Position numbers and translations under genes: made by a program. Positions 16,806 to 24,481 of a DNA stretch of 41,212 nt are shown here, piece by piece. Every line of letters begins with the position of its first letter. The stretch's first letter is position 1. Origin of the DNA: a marine group bacterium Sva0996 bin134 (GTDB taxonomy: Bacteria; Actinomycetota; Acidimicrobiia; Acidimicrobiales; Bin134); assembly GCA_002239105.1 (NCBI GenBank), contig MPNQ01000029.1:1-41212 (forward strand), given 5' to 3'. Under the pieces are notes generated by a model. It saw only the letters and a list, made by a program, of their open reading frames with translations, was not told where the DNA came from and ran no database searches.

Positions 16806-17867
16806 ATGAAGCTGGGAATCGGGGTAGATCTTTGGAACCAGGCCAAGCTGGACATACCGCTGGCCAAAGAGCAGTTGGCCAGGGTGCAGCTGGCCGAGCG
16901 GCTGGGGTACGACTCGGTGTGGTCGGCGGAGATCTACGGGATTGATGCCATCACCCCGCTGGCCTGGATTGCGGCCCAAACCCGCCACATCCGCCTGGGC
17001 ACTGCGGTGTGCCAGGTGGCCGCCCGGCCGCCGGTGACCGCCGCCATGCAGTTCGGCACCCTGGAGGCGCTGGCCGGGCCGGGGCGGGCCATCTGCGGAC
17101 TGGGTCTGTCGGGCCCGCAGATCGTGGAGGGGTGGTACGGCCAGCCCTGGGGCAAGCCCAACGCCCTGCTGCGCGACTACGTGTCCATCATCAAGAAGGT
17201 GTTCGCCCGGGAGGGGCCGTTGACCCACGACGGGTCGCAGGTCAGCCTGCCGTATGCCGGCGAGGACGCTCTGGGCATCGGCAAACCGCTCAAATCGATT
17301 CTGCACATGAACCCTGACATCCCCGTGTTCTTGGCCACCGGCGGGCCAGCCAACACCGCGTTGATGGCCGAGTTGGCCGATGGGTGGCTGCCGCTGGGCT
17401 ACACCCCGGGCAGCGCCCACCTCTACACCGAGGCCATCCAGAAGGGCCTCGACCGGGCGGGACGCACCTGGGACGACATAGAGATCCAAGCCGGGGCTCG
17501 GGTGTCGATCACCGACGACGTGCAAGGGGCCATCGATGAGGCCAAGCCCCAATTCGCCTTCCTGGTGGGGGGCTACGGTACCCGGGAGCACAACTTCCAC
17601 CGTGACGCCATGGTGCGCCGGGGCTTCGGCGAGGCCGCCGAGCGCATTCAGGAGCTGTTCATGGCCGGCCGCCGGGACGAGGCCGTGGCCGCGGTGCCCG
17701 ACGAATACATCGACGACGGGGCGCTGATCGGCTCCCGTCAGCGCATCAAGGAGCGCTTCGCCCGCTGGGGCGACACCAAGGCCACCGGCCTCACCATCCG
17801 AGCCGACACCGACGAGGAACTCGCCTACATCGCCGAGCTCGCCGAGGCGAAGCCCCGAGCTACTTAG
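16806..17867 (+). CDS. LLM-class F420-dependent oxidoreductase
   Basis: A 353-residue luciferase-like TIM-barrel enzyme. The N-terminus MKLGIGVDLWNQ, the helix LAERLGYDSVWSAEIYGIDAITPL (residues about 30-53, in two pieces) and strand HIRLGTAVCQVAARPPVTAAMQFGTLEALA match F420-linked members such as the mycobacterial Rv-type LLM proteins and methylene-H4MPT reductase relatives. VFLATGGPANTALMAELADGWLPLG is the typical C-terminal cofactor segment. It would pass hydride to or from deazaflavin F420; the substrate is unknown. It is convergent with the P450 gene, overlapping it by 8 bp. Confidence 0.9.
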   Translation: MKLGIGVDLWNQAKLDIPLAKEQLARVQLAERLGYDSVWSAEIYGIDAITPLAWIAAQTRHIRLGTAVCQVAARPPVTAAMQFGTLEALAGPGRAICGLGLSGPQIVEGWYGQPWGKPNALLRDYVSIIKKVFAREGPLTHDGSQVSLPYAGEDALGIGKPLKSILHMNPDIPVFLATGGPANTALMAELADGWLPLGYTPGSAHLYTEAIQKGLDRAGRTWDDIEIQAGARVSITDDVQGAIDEAKPQFAFLVGGYGTREHNFHRDAMVRRGFGEAAERIQELFMAGRRDEAVAAVPDEYIDDGALIGSRQRIKERFARWGDTKATGLTIRADTDEELAYIAELAEAKPRAT

Positions 17868-19050
17868 GTGTGAGCCTCGCCGGTATGGGCAGGTGCGACA
17901 TTCCGCCGGGAAGAGGCGGGTAGGTTGCCCCTTCCACCGCCGACATCTCCGCCACCCGGTCGCACAGTACGTTGACCGCGCAGACAGCCTCGATGCGGGC
18001 CAGAGTGGCACCGGGGCAGATGTGGGGACCGCCGCCGAACCCCAGGTGGTCGCGGGGGTCATCGCGGTCCAAGCGGAACACGTCGGGGTCGTCGTACACG
18101 GTCTCGTCTCGGTTGGCCGAGCCGATGCCCACCTCCACCCATTCGCCCGCCTGCATCTCCACTCCGTCGAGCTCGACCCTACGGGTGCAGCGGCGGGTGG
18201 TGGCCTGCACCGGGGCATCGTGGCGCAGCGATTCCTCTACCAGAGGAGCCACCAAGTCGCGCTCCGCGGTCACCCGCTCGAATAGCTCCCGGTCCCGCAG
18301 CAGCCGGTGGGCCAGGTGCACCAGCAGCGCCCGGGTGGTGTGGACCCCGGCCATGACCATGAACTGGAGCTGGGTGACAATCTCGGCGTCGCTCAGCGCC
18401 ACCCCGTCGATCTCAGCGTCCATTAGCCCGATGATCACGTCGTGGGCCCTTTCCTGACCGGCAGCCGCCGATGCCCGGCGTTCGGCCAGCGCTTCTCGGA
18501 AGTAGTCCAAAATAGGCGGCCCCGTGGGCCTTATCCCCGGCGTGCCCGGGCGCTGCATGAGCGTGCCGTCGAATGACCAGCCCATGAACTTGTCGCCCGC
18601 CTCGGTGGGCAGCCCCATGAGGTCGGCCAGGGTCGCACTGGGGATCGGCATGGCGTAGCCCGCGTGCAGGTCGCCCTCGCCCTCAGCCAGCATCGGGTCG
18701 AGCAACTGGTGGCAGGTGCGGGTGACGAACTCCTCGGTGTTGCGCAACCGGTGGGGGGCGAAGTTGGAGTTGTACAGCCGGCGGATGCGGCCGTGGCGGG
18801 GCTCGGGAATCTCGCTCAGGAACAGCTCTTCGGGCGGAACCGCCTCGGTGCCGGGCAGTCCGGCCATTGGGGCCAGATCGGCCACAAAGGTCTCCACCTC
18901 TTTGAGGGCGGTGTCGATGTGGCGGCGGGTCGAGAGGTACCAGCCGCCAGCCGGCGAGGGGCAGATGGGCTGTTCGGAGCGAATTCGGGCCAGCGTGTGA
19001 AACGGGACTCCCTCGATCTCGTGGGCCGGGTCGCGGGCATTGAACTCCAT
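17860..19050 (-). CDS. Cytochrome P450
   Basis: A 396-residue soluble bacterial P450. I start it at ATG 19050, giving MEFNARDPAHEIEG; the open frame extends about 100 codons further but only into the opposite gene. The haem thiolate is Cys345 in FGGGPHICPGATLAR (338-352). The I-helix carries MAGVHTTRA (oxygen-binding Thr pair at 238-239), and the K-helix ExxR is E273-x-x-R276. The region resembles actinobacterial CYP families that hydroxylate steroids, terpenoids or fatty acids with separate ferredoxin partners, but no ferredoxin or reductase gene lies in the window. It is divergent from the sugar-isomerase-like gene (41 bp). Confidence 0.95.
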   Translation of the reverse strand: MEFNARDPAHEIEGVPFHTLARIRSEQPICPSPAGGWYLSTRRHIDTALKEVETFVADLAPMAGLPGTEAVPPEELFLSEIPEPRHGRIRRLYNSNFAPHRLRNTEEFVTRTCHQLLDPMLAEGEGDLHAGYAMPIPSATLADLMGLPTEAGDKFMGWSFDGTLMQRPGTPGIRPTGPPILDYFREALAERRASAAAGQERAHDVIIGLMDAEIDGVALSDAEIVTQLQFMVMAGVHTTRALLVHLAHRLLRDRELFERVTAERDLVAPLVEESLRHDAPVQATTRRCTRRVELDGVEMQAGEWVEVGIGSANRDETVYDDPDVFRLDRDDPRDHLGFGGGPHICPGATLARIEAVCAVNVLCDRVAEMSAVEGATYPPLPGGMSHLPIPARLTPK

Positions 19051-19091
19051 GGCCGCACGGTAGTGCGGGGACACACCGCTAGTCTCGGCCC

Positions 19092-19928
19092 GTGAACCAT
19101 CCCCCCTATCTGTGCACGGGGACACTCGGCCGAGTGCCGTGGGATGACAAGGCGCGGGCCGCTTCGGCCGCCGGCTTTGCCCGGCTGTCGATCTACGGAT
19201 GGGAGCACCGCAAGCTCCATGAGCGGGGATGGGACGATGCCGCCATCGTGAATCTGTTGAAAGAGCTGAACCTTCAGATCGCCGAGTACGACGGAGTGGT
19301 AATGACGATGCGGTCGCCAGAGGGCGCCGAGCATGCAATGGCCTCGGCCGCGGCCTTGGGCGCCCGGTCAATCACGGTGCTGGAGCATTCCGACTGGCAG
19401 CCGGGCGAGAACCGGGACCAAGCCGCAGCAACACTGGCCGAGATCGCCGACCAGGCTGCTGAGCACGGCATCCTGGCCCTGATCGAACCCTTCTCCTGGT
19501 CGCCGTTGGACGATCACCGGGTGGCGGCCGAGATTGTCGAGCGGGCCAGTCGCTCCAACGCGGGGCTGCTGCTCGACACCTGGCATCTGTGGCGGGGACC
19601 GGAGCGGGGCCAAGTGGACCCTGCTATTGACCCAGCCATGATCCAGGCAATCCAGATCGGAGACACCGGCCCCGACCCCGTGGGCCAGCCAACCCCCGAT
19701 GAGATCGCCTACGAGTGCATTCACCATCGCCTGATGCCCGGCGAGGGCCACGGCAACATCGCCGGTCTGCTGGCTGATCTGTTCGATCGCGGTGTCGACG
19801 CCCCTGTCTCAGTCGAGGTGTTCTCAGACGAGCTCAATGCCCTGGAGCCCGTCGTGGTTGCTCGCTGGTCTATGAACTCCTTGAAACGGGTGTCTCCGTC
19901 GCAGACAAATCGCGAGACTTGCCGTTAA
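19092..19928 (+). CDS. Sugar phosphate isomerase/epimerase-like TIM barrel (AP endonuclease 2 family)
   Basis: A 278-residue protein starting at GTG 19092. Features of the xylose-isomerase-like barrel are visible: GFARLSIYGWEH in strand 2, AEYDGVVMTM, the metal-site Glu in LALIEPFSW, LLLDTWHLWR with the Asp/His pair, IQIGDT, and a final PVSVEVFSDEL Glu. The four metal ligands (Glu, Asp-x-x-His, Asp region, Glu) therefore seem to be present. Members isomerise or epimerise sugars, inositols or hydroxy-acids. The C-terminal 25 residues (RVSPSQTNRETCR end) look less conserved. The substrate is unknown. Confidence 0.83.
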   Translation: MNHPPYLCTGTLGRVPWDDKARAASAAGFARLSIYGWEHRKLHERGWDDAAIVNLLKELNLQIAEYDGVVMTMRSPEGAEHAMASAAALGARSITVLEHSDWQPGENRDQAAATLAEIADQAAEHGILALIEPFSWSPLDDHRVAAEIVERASRSNAGLLLDTWHLWRGPERGQVDPAIDPAMIQAIQIGDTGPDPVGQPTPDEIAYECIHHRLMPGEGHGNIAGLLADLFDRGVDAPVSVEVFSDELNALEPVVVARWSMNSLKRVSPSQTNRETCR

Positions 19929-19944
19929 GAAAACGACTCTAAGG

Positions 19945-21144
19945 TCAGTTCCTAGGAACCTCGTTCCAGGGGATGCCCTTGTCCACCCGAGGTTCGCCGG
20001 GGAGGCCAAGGATTTGCTCACCCAAGATGTTGCGCATGATCTCGGTGGTGCCGCCCTCGATGGAGTTGGCCCGAGACCGCAAGAAAGCATGGCCGATCCC
20101 GTTCTCGACTCCGGTTTCCGACACCATGTCCGGCCGGCGGAAGGTGTAGTCGAATTCCACTGAGCCGGCTAGGCCCTGAAGGTTTATGCACTCTTCGAAA
20201 ATGTCCTTGTTCAACTCTGCGTGGATGGCCTTGGCCACCGAGCCCTCAGGACCGGGGTTGCCGGCCCGGCGGTTCTGCGACGCCCGCATGTTGGTGAGCC
20301 GCAGCGTCTCGGCCTGGCTCCACAGCTGCATCACCCGGTCTTGGCGGGTCGAGGTTCGTTGTTCGGCAGGCAGCTCGGCCCACACCTGTACCAACTCCGC
20401 GATGCTGCCTGAGCCCCGCTTGGGCGAGCCGCCACCACCGATCACGGTGCGCTCATTCATCAGCGTGGTGAGAGCCACCCGCCAACCCTCACCCTCATCG
20501 CCGATGCGGTCGGCGTCGGGCACCCGCACGTCGGTCATGTACACCTCGTTGAACTCGGCCTCACCGGTGATCTGGCGCAGCGGGCGCACCTCCACCCCCT
20601 CGGCGTGCATGTCCAGCGCGAAATAGGTCATGCCCTTGTGCTTGTGGGCGTCAGGATCGCTGCGGGCCACCAACATGCCCCGGTCGGCCAGATGGGCGAG
20701 GGTGTTCCACACCTTCTGGCCGTCAACGGTCCATACCTCGCCGTCGCGTACCGCCCGAGTGGCCAATCCAGCGAAGTCGCTGCCCGCGCCTGGCTCGGAG
20801 AACAGCTGGCACCAGCGCTCCTCGCCGGTGAACATCGGTCGCAGGAACCGGCGCTTTTGCTCGTCGGTGCCGTGGGTCACGACGGTGGGTCCGGCCAGGG
20901 TGAAGAAGAAGGCACCAGGGTCGGCCGGCCCCGCTCCGGCGTCTCGCAGCCGCCCTTCGATGTGGCGCTGGTAGCGAGGAGCCAAGCCGAGACCGCCGAA
21001 GCCCTCAGGAAAATGCACCCAGGCCAGCCCGTAGTCGTACTGGTAGCCGCGAAACTCCTCCACCGACATGGTGGTGGGATCGTGTTCAGCCAAAAGGGCG
21101 TCGATGGCCTCGTCGACTTCTGCGGGGATACCGTCAGTGCTCAC
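19945..21144 (-). CDS. Acyl-CoA dehydrogenase
   Basis: A 399-residue flavoprotein starting at GTG 21144 (VSTDGIPAEV). Visible parts are the FAD-contact motif WCQLFSEPGAGSDFAGL (about residues 137-153), the middle beta domain with KVWNTLAHLADRGML, and a C-terminal helical domain ending NSIEGGTTEIMRNILGEQILGLP, which carries the flavin-contact GGTTEI motif and the usual Glu region. It resembles the actinobacterial FadE group (FadE17/26/34-like) that acts on sterol side chains or branched acyl-CoAs, often as heterotetramers; no partner fadE lies next to it. It begins 4 bp after the stop of the HsdR-N gene on the same strand. Confidence 0.92.
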   Translation of the reverse strand: MSTDGIPAEVDEAIDALLAEHDPTTMSVEEFRGYQYDYGLAWVHFPEGFGGLGLAPRYQRHIEGRLRDAGAGPADPGAFFFTLAGPTVVTHGTDEQKRRFLRPMFTGEERWCQLFSEPGAGSDFAGLATRAVRDGEVWTVDGQKVWNTLAHLADRGMLVARSDPDAHKHKGMTYFALDMHAEGVEVRPLRQITGEAEFNEVYMTDVRVPDADRIGDEGEGWRVALTTLMNERTVIGGGGSPKRGSGSIAELVQVWAELPAEQRTSTRQDRVMQLWSQAETLRLTNMRASQNRRAGNPGPEGSVAKAIHAELNKDIFEECINLQGLAGSVEFDYTFRRPDMVSETGVENGIGHAFLRSRANSIEGGTTEIMRNILGEQILGLPGEPRVDKGIPWNEVPRN

Positions 21145-21148
21145 TCGA

Positions 21149-22294
21149 TCAACCTACTTCACGGTCAGCGACCTTCTCCTCAATGAGCGTAAGCTCTGTA
21201 CCGAACTTCACCCCCGCGACATCGCATGCGAGTTCGACCTTCCGGGTTATTGACTGAGCACTCAAGTTTGTGCCCACCCACCAGCCTGCGCCGAGATCCT
21301 TGTATTCACTGTCTTTACGCGGTTCGGAATACATCTCACTGCGCCGCTGGGAAACCAAGACCCTCTTCCTGGTGTGATTACGGGGATCTTCGTAGAGGCG
21401 GCTCAAGAAGCTTGGGTCTTGCTCCTGAAAATCCTTCAATAAGGCAACCAGGGTAGCGCTTGCACTTGAGCACTGAAATTCGCTGGTACGAATCCTATAT
21501 CCGACGATCCTTCTGGTTGCGGTCGGGGACTTTCGACGCAGCGTACTCCGACCTGGTTTAGGAGAAGGCGTTGTCGCAATCGCTGATCTCGTTCGAACAG
21601 GCGAGACCTCGCTCAGAGGTGTGCTTGCAAGTTGGTTAAAAAAGTGCTCCACGTCTTCGTGTCGGGGCTGGATTCCACATTTGCCCTCGACTTCTTCGGC
21701 TAGTAGCTCAATGAGCAGATCGTTAGGCGGATTGAGCAATCCTTCCCAGGCATTGGGAATTGCCTCCCTGGCCTGTGACCGGCGTTGGGTGTCTTCATGG
21801 AGCGCTTCAGCATCGCGTTTGGCCAGTCCGGAGGCTACTTGTTCCCTTGCTAAGAACTTCCGAAACGACTTCTCGTGCAGAGATAGAAGGCTGCCATCAT
21901 GCGCATTGAGTTCAATTCGACTGAAACGACGGTTGGCGGGTTCGCCAGCAGCCATGCTCAGGTAGAAGTCCCAGATACTGCCATCAGTCAATACCAGTAG
22001 CGGGATTCCCTTGTTGGCGGCATAACTAAAGAGCTGTTCTTCTGCTTTGGGACTTAGGTTCCCCAGCCGCTTAGCCTCGACGAATACCTGTGGTTTCTTG
22101 TGGACAAGAAGGGCGTAATCTACGAGCCCGTTATCCACTTGGTGCTCTGGCAGGAACTCTTCGGGATTGGAATCATCCCAGCCCAGTTCCCGCAGAATTG
22201 GCACGATGACAGCCTGCTTGACTTGGGCTTCGTTTTTCAGAACGCCGGATTGAATTCTCTTCAAAGCCTGTTCAATAGCCTGCTTCAGTGCCAT
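21149..22294 (-). CDS. Solitary HsdR N-terminal-type nuclease-domain protein
   Basis: A 381-residue protein. Residues 1-130 match the PD-(D/E)xK domain of type I restriction HsdR subunits: Glu22, Asp59 in NGLVDYALL and Glu73-x-Lys75 in VFVEAKRLGN are the catalytic set. Residues about 185-265 are a low-complexity, Arg/Ser/Thr/Pro-rich linker. Residues about 265-370 form a separate domain (GYRIRTSEFQ..., ending GWWVGTNLSAQSITRKVELACDVAGVKFGTELTL, read in pieces) seen at the C-terminus of other lone HsdR-N proteins. No helicase, HsdM or HsdS is present. Base composition is clearly less GC-rich than neighbours, suggesting transfer. Probable defence or DNA-associated role; not established. Confidence 0.78.
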   Translation of the reverse strand: MALKQAIEQALKRIQSGVLKNEAQVKQAVIVPILRELGWDDSNPEEFLPEHQVDNGLVDYALLVHKKPQVFVEAKRLGNLSPKAEEQLFSYAANKGIPLLVLTDGSIWDFYLSMAAGEPANRRFSRIELNAHDGSLLSLHEKSFRKFLAREQVASGLAKRDAEALHEDTQRRSQAREAIPNAWEGLLNPPNDLLIELLAEEVEGKCGIQPRHEDVEHFFNQLASTPLSEVSPVRTRSAIATTPSPKPGRSTLRRKSPTATRRIVGYRIRTSEFQCSSASATLVALLKDFQEQDPSFLSRLYEDPRNHTRKRVLVSQRRSEMYSEPRKDSEYKDLGAGWWVGTNLSAQSITRKVELACDVAGVKFGTELTLIEEKVADREVG

Positions 22295-22486
22295 CTGCCT
22301 ATCCCGCTCCTAGTCGAGTTCGTCGTGTGGTGCCCGTGTCCCGCACACGTTCACGCCACACACTAGCAATACGTGGAATCAGCCTTGAATGCCAGCTGCC
22401 TGAGGCCCAAGCGAGCCGTTTCGCCACTGAAGTTGCCCTCCAAACGTTCATTGCCCTCGTCTGCTTCACGCCGGAGTACTTCCTTC
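22295..22486. other. Intergenic stretch, nothing recognised
   Basis: A 192-bp gap upstream of the HsdR-N gene and downstream of the alpha/beta hydrolase gene, both on the minus strand. It probably holds the promoter of the HsdR-N gene. No tRNA, repeat or convincing small gene was seen. Confidence 0.5.
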
Positions 22487-23278
22487 CTAAGCCTTGTCGA
22501 GCCACCCGATAACCACGTCGGCGACGGCCTTGGGCTGTTCGGGCAATAGGGCGTGGCCGGCGTTGGGGATGACCATCACCTCCACGCGGTCGCCTACCGC
22601 TTCGACCAGGGCATCGGCGTTGGCTGGCACGGCGAGCTGGTCGTCAGCGGGCTGCACGGCCAGCATGGCGGCGCTGCCGCCGGCCCACCAGTCGCTAACC
22701 GGGGTGTTGACGGTGGCGTGCTCCTGATAACGGGCGAGCTTCCCGTACCAGCCGTCGGCCCAAACGCTGGGGTCGTTGCCCGGTGCGAAGAACGCCCGGG
22801 CCACCGCATCAAGGCGAACGTCGGGTGGGTTGCGGGGGTCGAAAATCGTTCGCATCGCCGCGCCCATCTCCTCGGTAACCGGGATGAACCCACCGCAGGC
22901 CAACAGCACCAGGCTGTCCACCAGCTCGGGATGCTCAGTGGCGGTCATGCGGGCGATGCGATTCCCGTAGGCGTGCCCGACAACCACCGCGGGACCGCCC
23001 CCGAGCCCGGTGATCACCGCGGCCACATCAGCGGCCAGCGTCGACAGGGTCTCCTGCCGGTCGGGCACCGCACTGGCCCCCAGGCCCCGGGGCTCGGGAC
23101 AGGCCACCCGGTATCCTGCCGCCGCCACGTCGCCGGCCAACTGGTCGAAGTCACCCGCCCCTCGACCCATCGACGGCAGCATGACCACCAGCGGCCCCTC
23201 GCCGCAAAGGTGCACCTCGATCGGTCCGTCGTCAGTGGGAACCATCGTGATCTGGCGCCAATCCTGGAGCATGGCCAA
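22487..23278 (-). CDS. Alpha/beta hydrolase-fold protein lacking the Ser nucleophile
   Basis: A 263-residue alpha/beta hydrolase. The oxyanion strand is PLVVMLPSMGRGAGDF (29-44) and the C-terminal acid/base part includes VMVIPNAGHALLPEQP with the catalytic-type His. The nucleophile elbow reads G101-H-A103-Y-G105 where G-x-S-x-G is expected; the Ser codon is GCC (Ala). Either the enzyme uses another chemistry, is a non-catalytic binder, or belongs to a subgroup with this elbow; I recall GHAFGN-type elbows in other actinobacterial hydrolases but cannot verify that. Start at ATG 23278; a second ATG lies six bases in. It is divergent from the ABC transporter, with an operator-like palindrome between them. 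Confidence 0.85.
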   Translation of the reverse strand: MAMLQDWRQITMVPTDDGPIEVHLCGEGPLVVMLPSMGRGAGDFDQLAGDVAAAGYRVACPEPRGLGASAVPDRQETLSTLAADVAAVITGLGGGPAVVVGHAYGNRIARMTATEHPELVDSLVLLACGGFIPVTEEMGAAMRTIFDPRNPPDVRLDAVARAFFAPGNDPSVWADGWYGKLARYQEHATVNTPVSDWWAGGSAAMLAVQPADDQLAVPANADALVEAVGDRVEVMVIPNAGHALLPEQPKAVADVVIGWLDKA

Positions 23279-23307
23279 GCACTGTAGTTCTGCGTCAGAT
23301 CACCTCA

Positions 23308-23323
23308 ATAAAGCTAGCCTTAC
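23308..23323. promoter_or_regulatory. Operator-like palindrome upstream of the ABC ATPase gene (copy 1)
   Basis: The 16 bases ATAAAGC-TA-GCCTTAC form an imperfect inverted repeat ending 6 bp before the ATG at 23330. A near-identical site lies before the permease gene at 24433. The half-site resembles DtxR/IdeR iron boxes (for example the CTTTACC half of the diphtheria tox operator), so a metal-responsive repressor is the likely ligand. It could also affect the divergent hydrolase gene. Confidence 0.55.
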
Positions 23324-23329
23324 ATTTTC

Positions 23330-24382
23330 ATGGCCCCAGTCCCCCCGGTTCCGCTGCTGTCGGTGCAGGACGTCTCCAAGTCCTTTGGGGGGACCACGGT
23401 GATCGAAGAATGCAGTCTCGACGTGGGGTGGGGCGAAATGGTGTCCTTGCTCGGGCCAAGCGGGTGTGGAAAGACCACGCTGCTTCGAATCATCGCCGGC
23501 CTGGAGCGTGCCGACCGGGGGACGATCCACATTGCCGGTGCCCAAGTGGCTGGCAATGGAACCTGGGTTCGGCCCGAGGACAGAAATGTCGGCATGGTGT
23601 TCCAGGACTGGGCGCTATTTCCCCACCTGGATGTGTCCAAAAATGTCGGCTACGGAGTCCCCCGCGGCAAGCGGTCCGAGGAAGTGGCCAAGACGCTGGA
23701 GCTGGTGAACCTACCCGGAATGCAGAACCGGATGCCCGAAACCCTCTCTGGCGGACAACAGCAGCGGGTGGCGTTGGCCCGAGCTCTAGCTCCCCAGCCC
23801 ACTGCTTTGCTCCTGGACGAACCATTTTCCAACTTGGACTCCGCGCTGCGCCGTGACGTCCGCACCGAGGTGCGCCAACTTCTTCAGACCACGGGCATGA
23901 CCGCGGTGTTCGTGACTCATGATCGTGAGGAAGCGCTGGTGCTGGGCGACCGAGTGGCCGTCATGGATGCGGGGCGCATCGTGCAGATCGGACCGCCAGC
24001 GGAGATCTACCAAAAGCCGGCCAACCCATGGGTGGCCGGCTTCATCGGCGCGGTGTCGATGTACCCCGCCGATGCCGACGGCCATATCGCCCATTCTGAC
24101 TTCGGATCCATACCCCTGCTCGACTCCCACCAAGGCCCAGTCGAGGTGGCAGTCAGACCCGAGGACGTGGAATTGCGCCCTGATACAGGCGGCATCGCAA
24201 CCCACACCGTGGAGGATTTTGAATTTCAAGGGGCGGACTCCATGGTCACCGTGGCCAGCCCCGCCGGCATCCGTCTCCTCGCCCGAGTCAGCGGGACGCA
24301 GAGCTTCGCTTCCGGTGACCGGGTGTCGCCGGTCTACTCAGGGTCACCGGCGGCGGCCTTTCCCCGGCCTGTAGCCAACTGA
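23330..24382 (+). CDS. ABC transporter ATP-binding protein, iron(III)/FbpC-like
   Basis: A 350-residue importer ATPase that powers uptake through the downstream permease. Walker A is GPSGCGKTT (42-50), Q-loop VFQDWALFPHL (90-100), signature LSGGQQQR (139-146), Walker B ALLLDEPFSNLD (159-170) and H-loop VFVTHD (193-198). Beyond residue about 240 lies a TOBE-type substrate-control domain (VEVAVRPEDVELRPD). The overall form is that of FbpC, PotA or CysA-like subunits; pairing with a fused two-domain permease favours ferric iron. The substrate-binding protein is not encoded nearby. Operator-like palindromes before both this gene and the permease gene suggest control by a DtxR-like metal sensor. 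Confidence 0.93.
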   Translation: MAPVPPVPLLSVQDVSKSFGGTTVIEECSLDVGWGEMVSLLGPSGCGKTTLLRIIAGLERADRGTIHIAGAQVAGNGTWVRPEDRNVGMVFQDWALFPHLDVSKNVGYGVPRGKRSEEVAKTLELVNLPGMQNRMPETLSGGQQQRVALARALAPQPTALLLDEPFSNLDSALRRDVRTEVRQLLQTTGMTAVFVTHDREEALVLGDRVAVMDAGRIVQIGPPAEIYQKPANPWVAGFIGAVSMYPADADGHIAHSDFGSIPLLDSHQGPVEVAVRPEDVELRPDTGGIATHTVEDFEFQGADSMVTVASPAGIRLLARVSGTQSFASGDRVSPVYSGSPAAAFPRPVAN

Positions 24383-24432
24383 CTGCCGGCCAGAACCAAC
24401 TGTCCGATCATTCGGCGCCCGTCTCGTCTTTT

Positions 24433-24448
24433 GTAAAGCAAGCTTTAC
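24433..24448. promoter_or_regulatory. Operator-like palindrome upstream of the ABC permease gene (copy 2)
   Basis: GTAAAGC-AA-GCTTTAC is a perfect 7-bp inverted repeat with a 2-bp spacer, 33 bp before the GTG start at 24482. It differs from the site at 23308 in only a few bases. Its presence in the 99-bp gap between the two transporter genes suggests the permease has its own promoter under the same repressor. Confidence 0.6.
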
Positions 24449-24481
24449 TATTGGGGCGACCTGTGGATAGAGTCGCACTTC

